Origin: Cephalopachus bancanus | Taxonomy: Eukaryota; Chordata; Mammalia; Primates; Tarsiidae | DNA: 64,000 bases | Direction: 5' to 3' | Assembly (NCBI GenBank): GCA_027257055.1 | Contig: JAPVLO010000233.1 | Coordinates: 2,232,001 to 2,296,000 of the forward strand | In this document: positions 1-10,789 of the stretch, piece after piece | Position numbering within the stretch: position 1 is the stretch's first letter | Layout of the letters: every line of letters starts with the position of its first letter | Position numbers and translations under genes: made by a program | The notes under the pieces: model-generated | What the model was told of the DNA's origin: nothing | Database searches by the model: none | What the model saw: only the letters and a program-made list of their open reading frames with translations

Positions 1-491
1 TTTTAGAGGAGTCTTCTCAGGTGAGAGAAAGTAGCGTCACAGAACCGTAGCCTCTGATTGTCTAGTAGGGCCAGAAAGAAGCTGTGATCACTCCTCCTTC
101 TGCAAACCAGGAAGACCAAGCCCCGCACAGCGTTGGATTCGTCTGTTTCATGGCAGAGACAGGATGGAATGTAGGTCTCCTTTGACTTCAATCGGTGCCT
201 TCTACAATGCATCAAATAAAATCAGCCATTGTGGGGTTTGAAAAGTGGGTCTAAATTGTAAAAAAAAATTAGAAGTGGAGAAAAAAGCATCCGAATTTTA
301 TTTTTATGTGCACTTGGGGAGAGGAAGACATAGAATATAAAATGTCTAAAACTTAGAGAAGGGAGAATAATAGTGTTGGCCTTGAATAGTGATAAAAAAA
401 AATTAACTAATGAAAGAAGACCTAGAGATAGGGGTTCTGTCTTTACTATATTTAGAGTGGAAGTGGCACCTTGCCAGGGCACCTGTGATGC

Positions 492-497
<6 letters not shown>
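1..497. other. No recognised gene or repeat
   Basis: AT-rich, apparently single-copy sequence leading into the CA repeat. Short open frames here read across low-complexity sequence and show no codon structure. Confidence 0.5.

Positions 498-542
<45 letters not shown>
498..542. repeat. (CA)n microsatellite
   Basis: About 22 uninterrupted CA dinucleotides, followed within 10 bases by a (GA)n run (about 546-568). The pair forms a compound microsatellite next to the A/T-rich end of a minus-strand Alu, a common birthplace for such repeats. Confidence 0.97.
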
Positions 543-543
<1 letters not shown>

Positions 544-545
544 AC

Positions 546-568
546 AGAGAGAGAGAGAGAGAGAGAGA
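546..568. repeat. (GA)n microsatellite
   Basis: Continuous GA dinucleotides directly downstream of the CA repeat. Confidence 0.9.
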
Positions 569-583
569 ATGAGACCCTAAAAA

Positions 584-862
584 TAGAGTCTCATTCTGTC
601 GCCCAGGCTGGAGTGCTGTAGTGTGATCACAGTTCACTGCAGCCTCGAACTTCTAGGCTTAAGTGATCCTCTAGCCGGAGCCTCTTGAGTAGCTGGGACT
701 ACAGGCATGCACCACCGAGCCCCACTCATTTTTTAATTTTTTGTAGAGACGGAAGTCTCACTATGTTGTCCAAGCTGGTCTCAAACTCCTGGGCTCAAGC
801 TATCTTTCCGTTTCGGCCTCCCAGAGTGCTGGGATTGCGGGCATGAGTCACTGCACCCAACC
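584..862 (-). mobile_element. Alu, J-type
   Basis: Full dimer in antisense orientation, from GAGTCTCATTCTGTCGCCCAGG to TGAGTCACTGCACCCAACC. Carries the J-type phrase for 'gagttcgaggctgcagtgaac' in the right arm. Confidence 0.93.
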
Positions 863-947
863 TTGAGCACACATTAAAAAAAAAAGCACTCATTTTATTT
901 ACTGTCTCTTCTTCTTCTTGTTTTTTGTTTTATTTTGTTTTTGTTTT

Positions 948-1065
948 TAAGAAATGAGGTCTTGCTGTGTTGCCCAGGCTGGTCTTGAACCCCTGGACTC
1001 AAGCAGTCCTACTGCCTCTGTCTCCCAAAATACTGGGATTACAGGCATGAGTCACCATGCCTGCC
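948..1065 (-). mobile_element. Free left Alu monomer (FLAM-like)
   Basis: Only the left arm is present, from ATGAGGTCTTGCTGTGTTGCCCAGG to CATGCCTGCC, with no right arm beside it. Confidence 0.85.
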
Positions 1066-1555
1066 CTTCAGCACACAGTTTTTAATGTGACTCCTTTTTT
1101 TCCCCCATTACCTCATAGTAGATCCATAGCAATGCTGTATTGTTAGAAAATTAGCTTTAAGTCAGTACCTTATTATAGGCTTGAAACTGACACACTTCAT
1201 TACTTATGGAGAGGAGTAGCTTCTCTTGTAGGATTTCAAAATTGCCTTCAGTCACATAGACTTCCCTAAGGGAAAATTTCTGTTAGTAGCAGGCAGTTCA
1301 TCTTGGAATTCAATTGACTATTGAAGATCTACCATCAATGAACCACTACGGTAAGCCCTTCGGGTGGTATCAATGAATTCAAGAGTCCGTATGTAAAACA
1401 AGTATAGCCTGTTGCTGTACTTGTAGGCAGGAACAATGTCATATGAACCTTTAGACACACAAATATTGTCACAGTGTCAGTGTAGTCAGGAGGGTCAGCG
1501 TGTCCCCTTCAGAACTTATTGACAATATAGAAGCCATCTTTGGGTTATTTATCAC
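1066..1555. other. No recognised gene or repeat
   Basis: Single-copy-looking sequence between two Alus. I see no long open frame and no splice-flanked open segment. Confidence 0.4.
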
Positions 1556-1561
1556 TTTTTA

Positions 1562-1841
1562 TTTTTCTGAGTCAGAGTCTCACTCTCACCTAAGCTGGAG
1601 TGCAGGGGAACATTCACTGTAGCCTCAAGCTCTGGGCTCAGGTGATCCTTCTGCCTCAGCCTCCTAAGTAGCTGGAACTATAGGCGCACACCACCATGCC
1701 TGGCTAATTTTTACAATTTTTTTGTAGAGCGGAGTTCTCCTTATGCTGCCTAGGCTGATCTGAACCACTGGGCTCAAGTAATCCTCCCACCTCAACCTCC
1801 CAAAGTGCTGGGATTACAGGTGTGAGCCACCACACCCAGCC
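1562..1841 (-). mobile_element. Alu, J-type
   Basis: Antisense dimer, diverged, with small deletions (CACTCTCACCTAAGC in place of CACTCTGTCGCCCAGGC). Confidence 0.93.
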
Positions 1842-2101
1842 CACTTTCAAATTTTAAGAAACAAAAATGAAAACAGGCTTAGGCACCATCTTGGCGTACA
1901 TATTGCTTTCTTGTGGGGGTTTGTTTTTTGACTAGCCAAACAAGAATAAATTTGACTTAATAAAAAAGACTACTTCTTTGTATTTTTTAACTCTATAGTT
2001 TGAAAAATGTATAAGCTAACATGTAAAATAATAAATATATCCATGCCATGCAGATATCCTTGCTCTGAGTTTATGATTTGGGTAGATTTTAATATATCAA
2101 C

Positions 2102-2395
2102 TGTCCAGGCAGTGGCTCACCCTTGTAATCCCAGAACTTTGCAAAACTAAGGCAAGAGGGTTGCTTGAGCCTAGGAGTTCAGGGCCAGCCCGGGCAACAT
2201 AGCGAGGCTTCATCTCTACAAAAAATTTAAAAATTAGCCAGGCCTGGTGGTGCACACCTGGAATCCCAGCTACTCAGGAGGCTGAAGCAGAAGGATAGCC
2301 TGAGCCCAACAGGTGGAGGCTACAGTGACCCATGATCTTGCCACTGCACTCCAGCCTGAGTGACAGAGTGAGATTCCCAACTCAAAAAAAAAAAA
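2102..2395 (+). mobile_element. Alu, J-type
   Basis: Sense dimer with an A-rich linker (AAAAAATTTAAAAATTAGCC) and a terminal A12 tail. It sits tail-to-tail with the opposite-strand copy at 2441. Confidence 0.93.
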
Positions 2396-2440
2396 TCTGG
2401 TTTCTAAAAATATAAAGAATGTATGAGAGATAAACTATCT

Positions 2441-2733
2441 TTTTTTTTTTGAGTTGGAGTCTCACTCTGTCGCCCAGACTGGAGTGCAGTGGCCGCTCCC
2501 AGTCACCGCAGCCTCGACCTGCTGGGCTCCGGCGATCCTTCCGCCTCAGCCTTCCGAGTAGCCGGAATTACAGGCGCGCGCTACCACGCCCAGCTGATTT
2601 TTTGATTTTTTGATTTATTATAGAGATGAGGTCTAGCCTGCCCAGGCGGGTCTCGAACCCGCAGGCTCAGGCAATCCACTCACCTCAGCCTCCCAAAGGC
2701 GCAGGATTACAGGCTGAGCCACCGAGCCCGGCT
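2441..2733 (-). mobile_element. Alu, T2 sublineage
   Basis: Antisense copy ending AGGCTGAGCCACCGAGCCCGGC. Flanked by AAACTATCTT on both sides, a plausible target-site duplication, so a relatively recent insertion. Confidence 0.93.
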
Positions 2734-3805
2734 GAGAAACTATCTTGGTATACAATCATGACAATATTTTTATCTTAGATACGTTTCTCCTAAGAATGTA
2801 TTTCTGTTCATTTGGTTTTTTTCTGTACAGAACCCTAACATTTTAGCACTACTGTGGAATTTCTAGACAGTAACGCGCTTCTACTGCCATTTGGAGACGT
2901 CTCCATTGCAGACTAATGAGTTGAGTCTGATTGCAAAGATGCCTTCTTTGCAATTCAGAACCCCCCCCAGAAGAATTTGTCCTCACATTCCCATAACTAA
3001 TTAATTGTGTCTTCTAGATGTAAGTCCTAGATCTATTGGAAGTTACAATTGTAACTAGTTATTTTTTAGAGATTCTGCTGATGCTCTTACACCACTGAAA
3101 CAATAGATAGTCTGAAAACTGAAAGTGAAACTGTCAGCCCTGTCATCTGCAGTTAACAAACGACTGAGTTTTGTTGATAGATATCTAAGTAATTGTGAGG
3201 TTAAGCCAGGAGTGTGAGAGGCCTCTGTGCTTTTCCAGTGAATCGGTGGAAGTTTTGCTAAATCCTTGAAGCATAATCATGGTCTCTCTTAATCCAAAAT
3301 TTGAATGAATAGCTACAGATACTTTTTCTTTAGCACAGTCTTAGGAGTTAGGGAAAGCAGAGAAAGGGAGTTCGTTCACTTTTTCCTTAATCCTTATTTC
3401 AGAGTGACCAAGAATTAGCAAAGTGCACTGATAAGAGATTTGCCTGTCTGATATCTTGTTCTGGTGAAGTAGTAGAAAAGTGTTAAGGGAAAGGCAGATG
3501 TGAGAGTTAAAGGACATTTCAATTCATTAGCAGAGTCGCATTAAAATAATCTTACCATGATTGGGAGGTCTTGAATCCTAATTGTGTCTTTGCTAGTATA
3601 ATGCTAATCAGGTAGTTTACTTAACTTTTGAATGTTCATGGTAAACACATAGCCCAACTTCTACCTATAGTGGAGAATTTGCATTTTGAATGGACTTCAA
3701 AATGTAATGATCAATTGCTACACCGTTACAAAACGGAAGTCCAAGGTGAACCCTTTATCTCTTACATGTCTATGCATTCTGTTACTGTTTTTTTCTGACA
3801 TGTAG
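2734..3805. other. Probable intron upstream of candidate exon
   Basis: AT-rich single-copy sequence without a recognised repeat. A polypyrimidine tract and TGTAG lead into the open segment at 3806. A C8 run lies near 2963. Confidence 0.4.
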
Positions 3806-4023
3806 GTGGGAAGAAAGGCATTTCTTAATCTGTGTGTTCACTTTCATTGCCATGAGCAGTCCTGCCTCTGCCTGGGCTATTTTTCTGCTTGGTGGTATCG
3901 CATTCATTCATCAAGTTTTGACTCAAAGTCAGTTCTCTGCAGTCGTGCTTACAGACCCATCGTACATTGGCAGAACGAAGCCTGGGCTATTCTACTTCCT
4001 CCCAAATCAGACCTGCTATTCAG
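3806..4023 (+). CDS. Candidate internal exon of an unidentified multi-pass membrane protein
   Basis: An open segment lies between a strong acceptor (T-rich tract, then GACATGTAG) and a donor CAG|GTACAT. An alternative donor, CAG|GTAACC, would end the exon at 4051. Reading from TGG at 3807, the peptide starts WEERHF, then has about 30 mostly hydrophobic residues (LICVFTFIAMSS... to ...GGIAFIHQVL) compatible with one or two membrane segments. A hydrophilic part follows, ending in an NQTCYS sequon suggesting a luminal or extracellular loop. The exon would enter in phase 2 and leave in phase 1. Base composition differs from the surrounding AT-rich DNA and no Alu overlaps it. I do not recognise the protein. 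The layout loosely recalls small tetra-span ciliary proteins such as TMEM237, but I see no decisive match. It could also be a chance open frame. Confidence 0.5.
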
Positions 4024-4051
4024 GTACATATCAACACACAAACAGCCTCAG

Positions 4052-5119
4052 GTAACCTCATGGTGCATACAGCTGGGCTCATCACACCCTAAGTTTATTG
4101 AAAGCAGATAGAAGCGGTACTATCCCATCAAATTATTTTAAAATGCACGTATAACTCACTGAAATTCTTGGAATGTAAATATTAACAACTCCAACAGCAT
4201 TATGAAAGCATACAGCAATACTTATAAAATACAATTTCCCTTTATTTAACCTTTCTTAATCTTGAACTCCTTTCGTTTTCTGCTTAGATAATCCTAGTTT
4301 GCTCTAGGCTCGAATAGATTTAACAGTTTTTCATAAACCTGTTTGCGGCTTCAGAACCACAGGCGCAATGCCAGCTATTAAGGGTAGATTTTTATTCTAC
4401 AGCTTAATTGCACATAAAAAGGTTGTCATTTTTTGCTAATCCTGGAAGAGGGCTTTCCCACACTTGTGTTACTTCTTTAAGTTATTAGACTTCTTACATC
4501 GTTTATTGCCTACCAAAATAAAAATAAAACAATGTGGAATAAAATGACTCTCTATATCAAAAATATCTTTATGACTGTACGTTTCTAATCAGAATAAGAT
4601 TTTTCTTCCACCCTCTAGCTACTCTTTGAAATTTGAATTTATGAAAATGTGTATAATGAATACACACATTTATTCATGAGCCTGGCTTTTGAACATGAAT
4701 ATTTTTAAAAGGCCTATGATACTATTTTTTGATAATCGATTTATATGAAAAATCTTACAAGAATATGAAAACGAAAGTGCATTAGGTAATGTATTTAGAG
4801 AACTGTCTTTCTTTAAGAAGAGGGAATTGCATGGAATTAGAACTCCCCCAGAAAATATGGAATCTATAACCATTTCTCTGTACATCATGGCCCTTATCTA
4901 TTAGATGGTATCTTGGTAGAGTGTTTAGCGGCGCTATGCACAGAGATGGGCATTTAATAAAAGCTTTTAATCATCAGGAGATGAACTTCCTTTGATATGA
5001 AGAAGTAACCAGAACTGTGCTTTTATTCTCGTCCCTAAAAGTGTAGGAAGCAGAGCATTTAAAACAGTACTCGAGAAAAAACGCTACATACAAAATCAGA
5101 AGATCAAGATTTACAGAAG
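4052..5119. other. Probable intron sequence
   Basis: AT-rich DNA after the candidate exon. No repeat family or second open splice-flanked segment is evident. Confidence 0.35.
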
Positions 5120-5410
5120 TCTGGGGACAGTGGCTCACGCCTGTAACCCCAATACTTTGAGAGGCCAAGGCAGGGGGGTTACTTGAGGCCAGGAGTTGGA
5201 GACCTTGTCTCTGCAAAAAAAAAAAAAAATTTTTTTTTATTTGTCAAGTGTGGTGTATGCACCTGTAGTCCTAGCCACTTGGGAGACTGAGTGGGAAGAT
5301 CACTTGAGCCTAGGAGTTCCAGGCTGCAATGAGCCAAGATCGCACCACTGTGCTCCAGCTTGGGCAACCGAGTGAGACCCTGTCTCCAAAAAAAAGAAAA
5401 AAAAAAAGAA
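5120..5410 (+). mobile_element. Alu, J-type
   Basis: Sense dimer with an A/T-rich linker (A12 then T8) between arms and an interrupted A-rich tail. Confidence 0.93.
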
Positions 5411-6142
5411 TTACCGAAGTCCAGTCATACGAAGAATATGTCAGTAGAGCCTCGTGTGTCAGTGTGTGGATGGTGCAAACTGATTAAGCTCAACACTTAC
5501 TGAAATTACTTTCGGAAAACAAGGCAATCATAAAATAAGTCACAGAAGCCGAAAGTGAAAAAGTGTCCTTAGACCAAGTAAACAGATCCAGTTACGCACT
5601 GAAGCAGCTTTGCAGCATCGAAAAGTGGTCACTAACATCTGGAAATTCACAAGTGAATTTTTGAGAGCGTGAAACCCGGAGTCATTGCTGCTCGCTTTAT
5701 GAGTGTACTTGTTGAAGCAGAGGCTCGCTTCCCGGCAGTGCCTCCGCCTCCTCCCTCCCCCCCTCCCTCCCACTCTCTCTGCCAGTGAGTCATCAAAACC
5801 CGTGTGCTGGCCTTCACATACACAGGCAGCGCTGGTGACCGTCCATCCGGGAGCGCGCCGGGTGTGTCATCCTCTGTCCTGCATTACAGACCTCTTGGCA
5901 GGTTTGGGAGCTGTAGCAGGCAGGAGACTCCAGCAAAGAGAACCAAGCCCAGAGAGAGGAAAGGCATGGCGTGGGCCTCGACACAGGGAGCTGAGTTAAG
6001 CCTTCAAGTGGATCGATGTGGTTTGGGCATCTGAAAGCCCCTAGTTTACAGGGGTCGTCTTCCTTCCCCCTCCGCAGCCCTCCCCTGCCTGGGAACCTAG
6101 GCTTTCAGCTCTTGGTCTGTCGACCTGTGCTCTCCGGGAGAC
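5411..6142. other. Single-copy stretch with CT-rich tract
   Basis: A pyrimidine tract of CCTCC/CCCTCC blocks (about 5741-5780) is followed by a consensus AP-1 site at 5786. The overlapping 98- and 76-codon frames in this region do not look like a protein. It could be a regulatory patch or an untranslated exon; nothing decides between these. Confidence 0.3.
5786..5792. promoter_or_regulatory. AP-1 (TGAGTCA) motif
   Basis: Exact TGAGTCA next to the CT-rich tract, in non-repeat DNA. A 7-mer occurs often by chance, so function is only possible. Confidence 0.2.
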
Positions 6143-6385
6143 TTCAAGGTGGTTAAGAGCTAGGCTTTGGGGTCACCCTGAGTAGCTCAAGGCCTGTTCT
6201 GTCGTTTAGTAAATATGTCATCTCAGACAAGAGAGGTGCTTACTGACATTGTTTTCTCAGTGTTCTCATCTGCAAAACGGGGATAGTGCCTACCTCACAG
6301 ATTTCTTACAGATTTCACAAGGTAATGTAGTTAAGTCGCTTGATATACTGCCTAGCATATAGGAATGCATACTAAATAGCTAAAA
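6143..6385 (-). repeat. MIR SINE
   Basis: Diverged antisense MIR: GTGGTTAAGAGC at the start, the conserved core phrase CTCATCTGCAAAACGGGGATA, then CCTACCTCACAG. Confidence 0.75.
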
Positions 6386-6446
6386 ATGACAAAGAAATTA
6401 GATTTGTTTATAATAAGGCTGGTGCTTTTTGTTTGCTTGTTTGTTT

Positions 6447-6690
6447 TAGAACTGGAGACTCACTATGTGGCCCAGGCTGGTCTTGAATTCCTGGGTTCAA
6501 GTGATCCTCCCGCCTCAACCTCCCAAAGTGCTAGGATTCCACACCCAGTTAATTTCTTTTTTAAGACGGGGGGGGGGGGGGGTCTTGCTACATTGCCCAG
6601 GCTGGTCTTGAACTCCCGGCTTGAAGCCATCCTCCCTCCTCAGCCTCCTAACATACTGGGATTACAGGTGTGAGCCTTCGTGCCCAGCCA
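6447..6690 (-). mobile_element. Alu-derived fragment, rearranged
   Basis: Two left-arm-like halves in antisense with a G15 homopolymer (6568-6582) at the arm junction. The first half lacks the usual GCGTGAGCC segment. Confidence 0.85.
6568..6582. repeat. (G)15 homopolymer
   Basis: Fifteen consecutive G inside an Alu, preceded by AAGAC. Unusual for this position in an Alu. Confidence 0.9.
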
Positions 6691-6980
6691 GACTGGTGCA
6701 TTTAATTCATAACATCTTACTTTTCCCAGAAAAATTCACTTTTTAACAGGACATAAAGACATCATCTCCAACTATAAAATTAGGAACACTACGCAGTTGA
6801 TGGGAAGAGGTCGTGTTTTAAATGCGTCTGTCCTAGCAACTCTGTGATCATAGACCCTACAGGCAAATAACTGTTCCCTTAATTCAGAGCTGCAGACCTT
6901 TAAAAACCTCATTTTGTGATTTAGGACTTGGCTGTGTCCTAGGACAAACCATTTTTACATTTTTCTACTGTGTGTTAGAC

Positions 6981-7293
6981 TCTTTTTTTTTTTTTTTTTT
7001 TTGAGTTGGAGTCTCACTCTGTCGCCCAGACTGGAGAGCAGTGACCGCTCCCGGCCACCGCAGTCTCGACCTGCTGGGCTCCGGCGATCCTTCCGCCTCA
7101 GCCTTCCAAGTACCTGGAATTACAGGCATGCGCTACCACGCCCGGCTAATTTTTTTTTTTTTTTTTTTTTTTTTATCGTAGAGATGAGGTCTCACCAAGT
7201 TGCCCAGGCGGGCCTCGAACCCGTGGGCTCAGGCAATCCACTCACCTCAGCCTCCAAAGGCGCGGGATTACAGGCTGAGCCACCGAGCCCGGC
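6981..7293 (-). mobile_element. Alu, T2 sublineage
   Basis: Antisense, beginning with T19 and carrying a second T20 run between the arms. Flanked by GTGTTAGACTCTT duplicated on both sides, so the insertion is well defined. Confidence 0.95.
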
Positions 7294-7311
7294 GTGTTAG
7301 ACTCTTAACAC

Positions 7312-7783
7312 TGCTGATAAATTAGCCACAAGCTTTGTTGCTTAAAACAACCAAAACTGATTTTTCACAGTTCTGGAGACCAAAAGTTCAAAATCAGTTC
7401 TGGAGGCCAAAAGTTCAAAATTGGCAGGGTTGGTTTCCTCTGGAAGCTGCAAGACAAACACCATCCCACGCATCTCTCCTCACTTGTGGCTATGGGGACC
7501 CCATGGCATTCCTTGACCTGTGACTGCGTGACTCCAGTCTCCACCTCCCTCTCCGCAAAGCCCTCCCCTGTGTCTGTCTCAAATCTCCCTCTGCCTTTCT
7601 TTTATAAGGACAGCTGTCATGGGGTCTAGGGCCCATCCTAAATCCAGGATGACCTCATCTTGAGATCCTTAGCACAATGACATATGCAAAGACCATTTTT
7701 CCAAAGAAAGTCCTACTCATAGGTCCCAGGGTGAGCACACGGACATCTCTTTTTCTGGGATATCAATTTACCCACTACATACT
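7312..7783 (-). mobile_element. MLT1-type MaLR LTR
   Basis: Antisense LTR with diagnostic phrases in order: GCTTAAAACAACC, CACAGTTCTGGAG, TTTATAAGGACAGCTGTCAT, TAGGGCCCATCCTAA, GATGACCTCATCTTGAGATCCTTA, GCAAAGACCATTTTTCCAAA, AATTTACCCACTACA. An internal 27-bp tandem duplication lies at 7368-7421. Confidence 0.8.
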
Positions 7784-7932
7784 GTAGAGAGAGAAGAATC
7801 CGAATCTGGGAAGAATGGGAAGATGAGCTGGTTAAGAAAACTTTACTTCCTGAAGATTTCACCCCATGGGGACACTGGAACGTCACTGCCCATACATGCA
7901 GTGTCACAAGACCGTTGAAATTATTATTATTA

Positions 7933-8051
7933 TTTGAGATGGGATCTCATTATGCTGCCTGGGCTGGTCTCAGACTCCTAGGCTCAAGCGACCCTCCCAC
8001 CTCGGCCTCCCAAAGTGCTGAGATTACAGGTGTCGGCCACCATGGCCAGCC
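7933..8051 (-). mobile_element. Free left Alu monomer (FLAM-like)
   Basis: Antisense left arm only, beginning after (ATT)n, with GAGATGGGATCTCATTATGCTGCC and ending at ACCATGGCCAGCC. Confidence 0.85.
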
Positions 8052-8407
8052 AATTTTCTAGGTGCAGTTAAGTCTCTGCCCAGTGGAGGAGTCTTCGGCT
8101 GCCGGAGCACAGCTGCGGGGGTTTGTCCAGCTGTCGTTCTCAAGTGTGTCACTGCTCCTTAGTTCCTGGGGCCTGCCCACCATATTAGGGTAAAGAACAA
8201 GTCAAGGAGCCAGGAGAGCCTTCATGTGGTTTGGGCCCAGGAGCCATGATGAAATGCTCTAACAAAACCTACGGGGGGAAGATCTCAACCGTTCTCAGCA
8301 CCTGCTGGCCCCTCAGTCACCACCCCCACCCGGCACCTCCCACCACCCACTTCTCAGAAGGCCTTTTCTCTGCCTCAGGTGTGTGTGACTAGTAATGTGG
8401 TCAACAG

Positions 8408-8523
8408 CCGGTCAGGATGGCTCATGCTTGTCATCCCAGCACTTTGGGAGGCGAGAGGATGGCCTGAGCCCAGGGGTTTGAGACCAGCCTGGGCTACGTG
8501 GTGAGACCTCATCTCTACAATTG
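8408..8523 (+). mobile_element. Free left Alu monomer (FLAM-like)
   Basis: Sense left arm, from GGTCAGGATGGCTCATGC to GACCTCATCTCTACAATTGC, with no right arm. Confidence 0.82.
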
Positions 8524-8540
8524 CAATAATATTGCAATAA

Positions 8541-8600
8541 ATAATGCAAAGACCATTTTTCCAAAGAAGGTCACATAAAAAACTTATGAAATTCAGATTT
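8541..8600 (-). repeat. Small MLT1-like fragment
   Basis: Contains GCAAAGACCATTTTTCCAAA followed by a GGTCACAT phrase. The first part is identical to the segment in the 7312-7783 LTR, 860 bases upstream. Confidence 0.5.
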
Positions 8601-8790
8601 CAGGGCCCACAAATAAAGTTTTATTGGATCACAACTTGTTTATGTCTGTTTTGTCTATGGCGCATTTGGCCTACAATGGCCGAGTTGAATAGTTGTGGCA
8701 GAAGCCGTACGTGGTCCAGACAACCTAAAACATTGACTGTCTAGCCCCTCACAGAAGAACTCTGCTAACCCCTGCTGTCGAGCTGTGCTT
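8601..8790. mobile_element. Nonautonomous hAT-Charlie element
   Basis: Diverged copy of the mammalian element with AATAAAGTTTTATTGGA, TGTCTATGG, ACAATGGCCGAGTTGAATAG, TTGTGGCAGA and a terminal CTCTGCTAACCCCTGC. I am not certain of the family name (MER33-like). Confidence 0.6.
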
Positions 8791-8984
8791 GATAAAGTTG
8801 CTGAGCTTTTGAGCCTCAGGATTGATTGTATAAAGGGGGACTAAAACAAACAAACAAAAAAGCTGGAATGATCTTTTGGAAGGCAGGACCCTTGTAGTAC
8901 AGGCTTCTCCCGCTAGGTAAGTGTTCTAGGAACCCAGCAGCACCCGTGTACCAGCTAGTGTTGTTGTGAGAGACTGCGTTCATC

Positions 8985-9420
8985 TTCAGTGAATTTCTTT
9001 TTAGAGATTTTTTCGATGGTTTTGCCCATTTTGTGATGACAAGCGCACTTGCCCACACTGTGCTGAGTATTCAGTTTTGACCCCAAAACGGTATGAACTC
9101 CCTAACCCACTCTCCCTATTCACCCAATCTCGCCCCAAGCGATTTTTTTTGTTTGTTTCCTTGGACGAGAAAAAGTCCTCAAAGGGAAATGTTCAGCCCA
9201 TGTGGAAGAGGTGAAACAAAAAACGGCAGAAGCACTAAAAGGCATCCAAATGGACGGGTTTAAAAACTGTTCTGAGCAGTGGAAAAAGCATCTCGATAGG
9301 TGTATCGCATCCAGTGGCGAGCACTTTGAAGGTGGCTGAAGTTTAAACATATGAGAATGAATACACAATCTTTTATAAATAAATTCCGGGTTTTTTGGGT
9401 CCCCCTCGAATATTGAGAAC
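8985..9420 (+). pseudogene. Mariner (Tc1/mariner) transposase fossil, C-terminal part
   Basis: Translation in shifting frames gives remnants of the DDE catalytic region and C-terminus. One piece resembles the 'DNAPAHTALSVREFLTKNG' segment (here AHTVLSIQFLTQNG). The next resembles 'PHPPYSPDLAPSDFFLFP' (here HPIHPNLAPSDFF). The last reads VEEVKQKTAEALKGIQMDGF and EQWKKHLDRCIASSGEHFEG. Frameshifts and stops break it. The CATATGAGAATGAATA and TTCCGGGTTTTTTGGGT tail matches the 3' flank usual for these copies. No intact transposase is possible. Confidence 0.8.
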
Positions 9421-9989
9421 TTGATTGCACCATCTCAAGCTCTAGTTCGACCTGAGAAGTATAAGGGCACGTTGTGTTCTATGCTGTAGACTTTCTTCCC
9501 ATGCACTGAGGGTGGGGTATGAGCCCTTGAAAGCTGGGCAGAGGCTCCGGGGCTCTCAGAAAATGGCCTGTCACCGAACAGGCTAGGCCGGCGAGCCACC
9601 GTCTGAACAAGACATGGCCACCAGCACCCCTGATGGATTCTCAGTGCCACCAGTGCCAGGAATTATTTTGAAGTTGTTCTTGCATCTCTGCAATGTAACC
9701 TCAAGAGTCATGGCCCCGGGAAGAATTTTCTGGTTGGCCAAACCTGGGCCACATGCCCACACCCACCTGTCAGATAATAGAAAAGGGAGGTGATGCTTTC
9801 CTAATTTACTGATTTCCTGCACTTTCCTTCCATTATAATGCACAAAGAGGAGATCTCGAAATGAGAAGCCATACTGGATAGCCAGAAACTAAACAAAATG
9901 CTACCGTTTCCGCCACTCTCAGTATGGTCCTGGACCATGAGCACCCCATATAAACTCAAAAATGGAAGCTCGGTGTGAACTCAGTCTTG

Positions 9990-10225
9990 GATTCAAATCC
10001 TAGTTCTGTACCTTATTTTGTGATTCTTTTTTTTTGAGGAAGGAATCTTCCTATGTTCCCTAGGCTGGTGTTGAACTCCTGGCCTCAAGGGATTCTCCTG
10101 CCTCAGCCTCTCAAAGTGCTGGGATTACAGGCATGAGCCACCATGCCCGTGACTTTTATGTAATTTCTATAACCTTCCTGAGCCCAAGTTTTCTCATCTC
10201 TAAAATGGGATTAATAATGTATGAG
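9990..10225 (-). repeat. MIR SINE, split by an Alu arm
   Basis: Antisense MIR: TTGGATTCAAATCCTAGTTCTG before, and CCCAAGTTTTCTCATCTCTAAAATGGGATTAATAATG after, the inserted Alu arm at 10027-10148. Confidence 0.7.
10027..10148 (-). mobile_element. Free left Alu monomer inside a MIR
   Basis: Antisense left arm starting with T9 and ending CACCATGCCC, interrupting the MIR. Confidence 0.85.
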
Positions 10226-10309
10226 AGATAAATCTGTGTAAAGGATGTACCATTGTGTCCAGCAAGAGCTATGTACTTTGTTAATTACAGCTGCCATTTA
10301 TTTTGTATT

Positions 10310-10592
10310 TATTTATTTATTTATTTTTGAGTTGGAATCTCACTTTGTTGCCCAGGCTGGAGTGCAGTGGCATGTTCACAGCCACTGCAGCCTCAACCTG
10401 CTTGGCTCATGTGATCGCCTCGGCCTTCCAAGTAGCTGGAATTACAGGCACATGCCACCACACCCGGCTAATTTTTTGATTTATTGTAGAGATGAGTTGC
10501 CCAGGCTGGTCTCAAACCCATGGGCTCAGGTAATCCTCTCACTTCTGCCTCCCAAAGTGCTGGGATTATAGGCGTGAGACACTGCACCTGGC
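10310..10592 (-). mobile_element. Alu, T-type
   Basis: Antisense, starting with a (TTTA)n tail remnant (10299-10325). Ends GTGAGACACTGCACCTGGCC. The left arm lost part of the GTCTC..TTGCCCAGG segment. Confidence 0.93.
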
Positions 10593-10789
10593 CTATCATT
10601 TATTTTAACTTGCTACATTAGGAGGTCATGATTCTTTATGCTCTTGTCAGCCAAAGTGATACTTTATCAACTCACTTTGCAATAGAACTGTTACAACCAT
10701 CCACGCTGGATGATCTGTGCTGAGTTGGAGAATCACGGACTCTTAGGCATTCAAATTCTGTTTCTCCTTCCAGTTTCTGTACCATAAGG

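Noticed and set aside
222..545. Cys/Val- or Thr/His-repeat open frames at the window start
   Set aside because: Translation of the CA/GA microsatellite.
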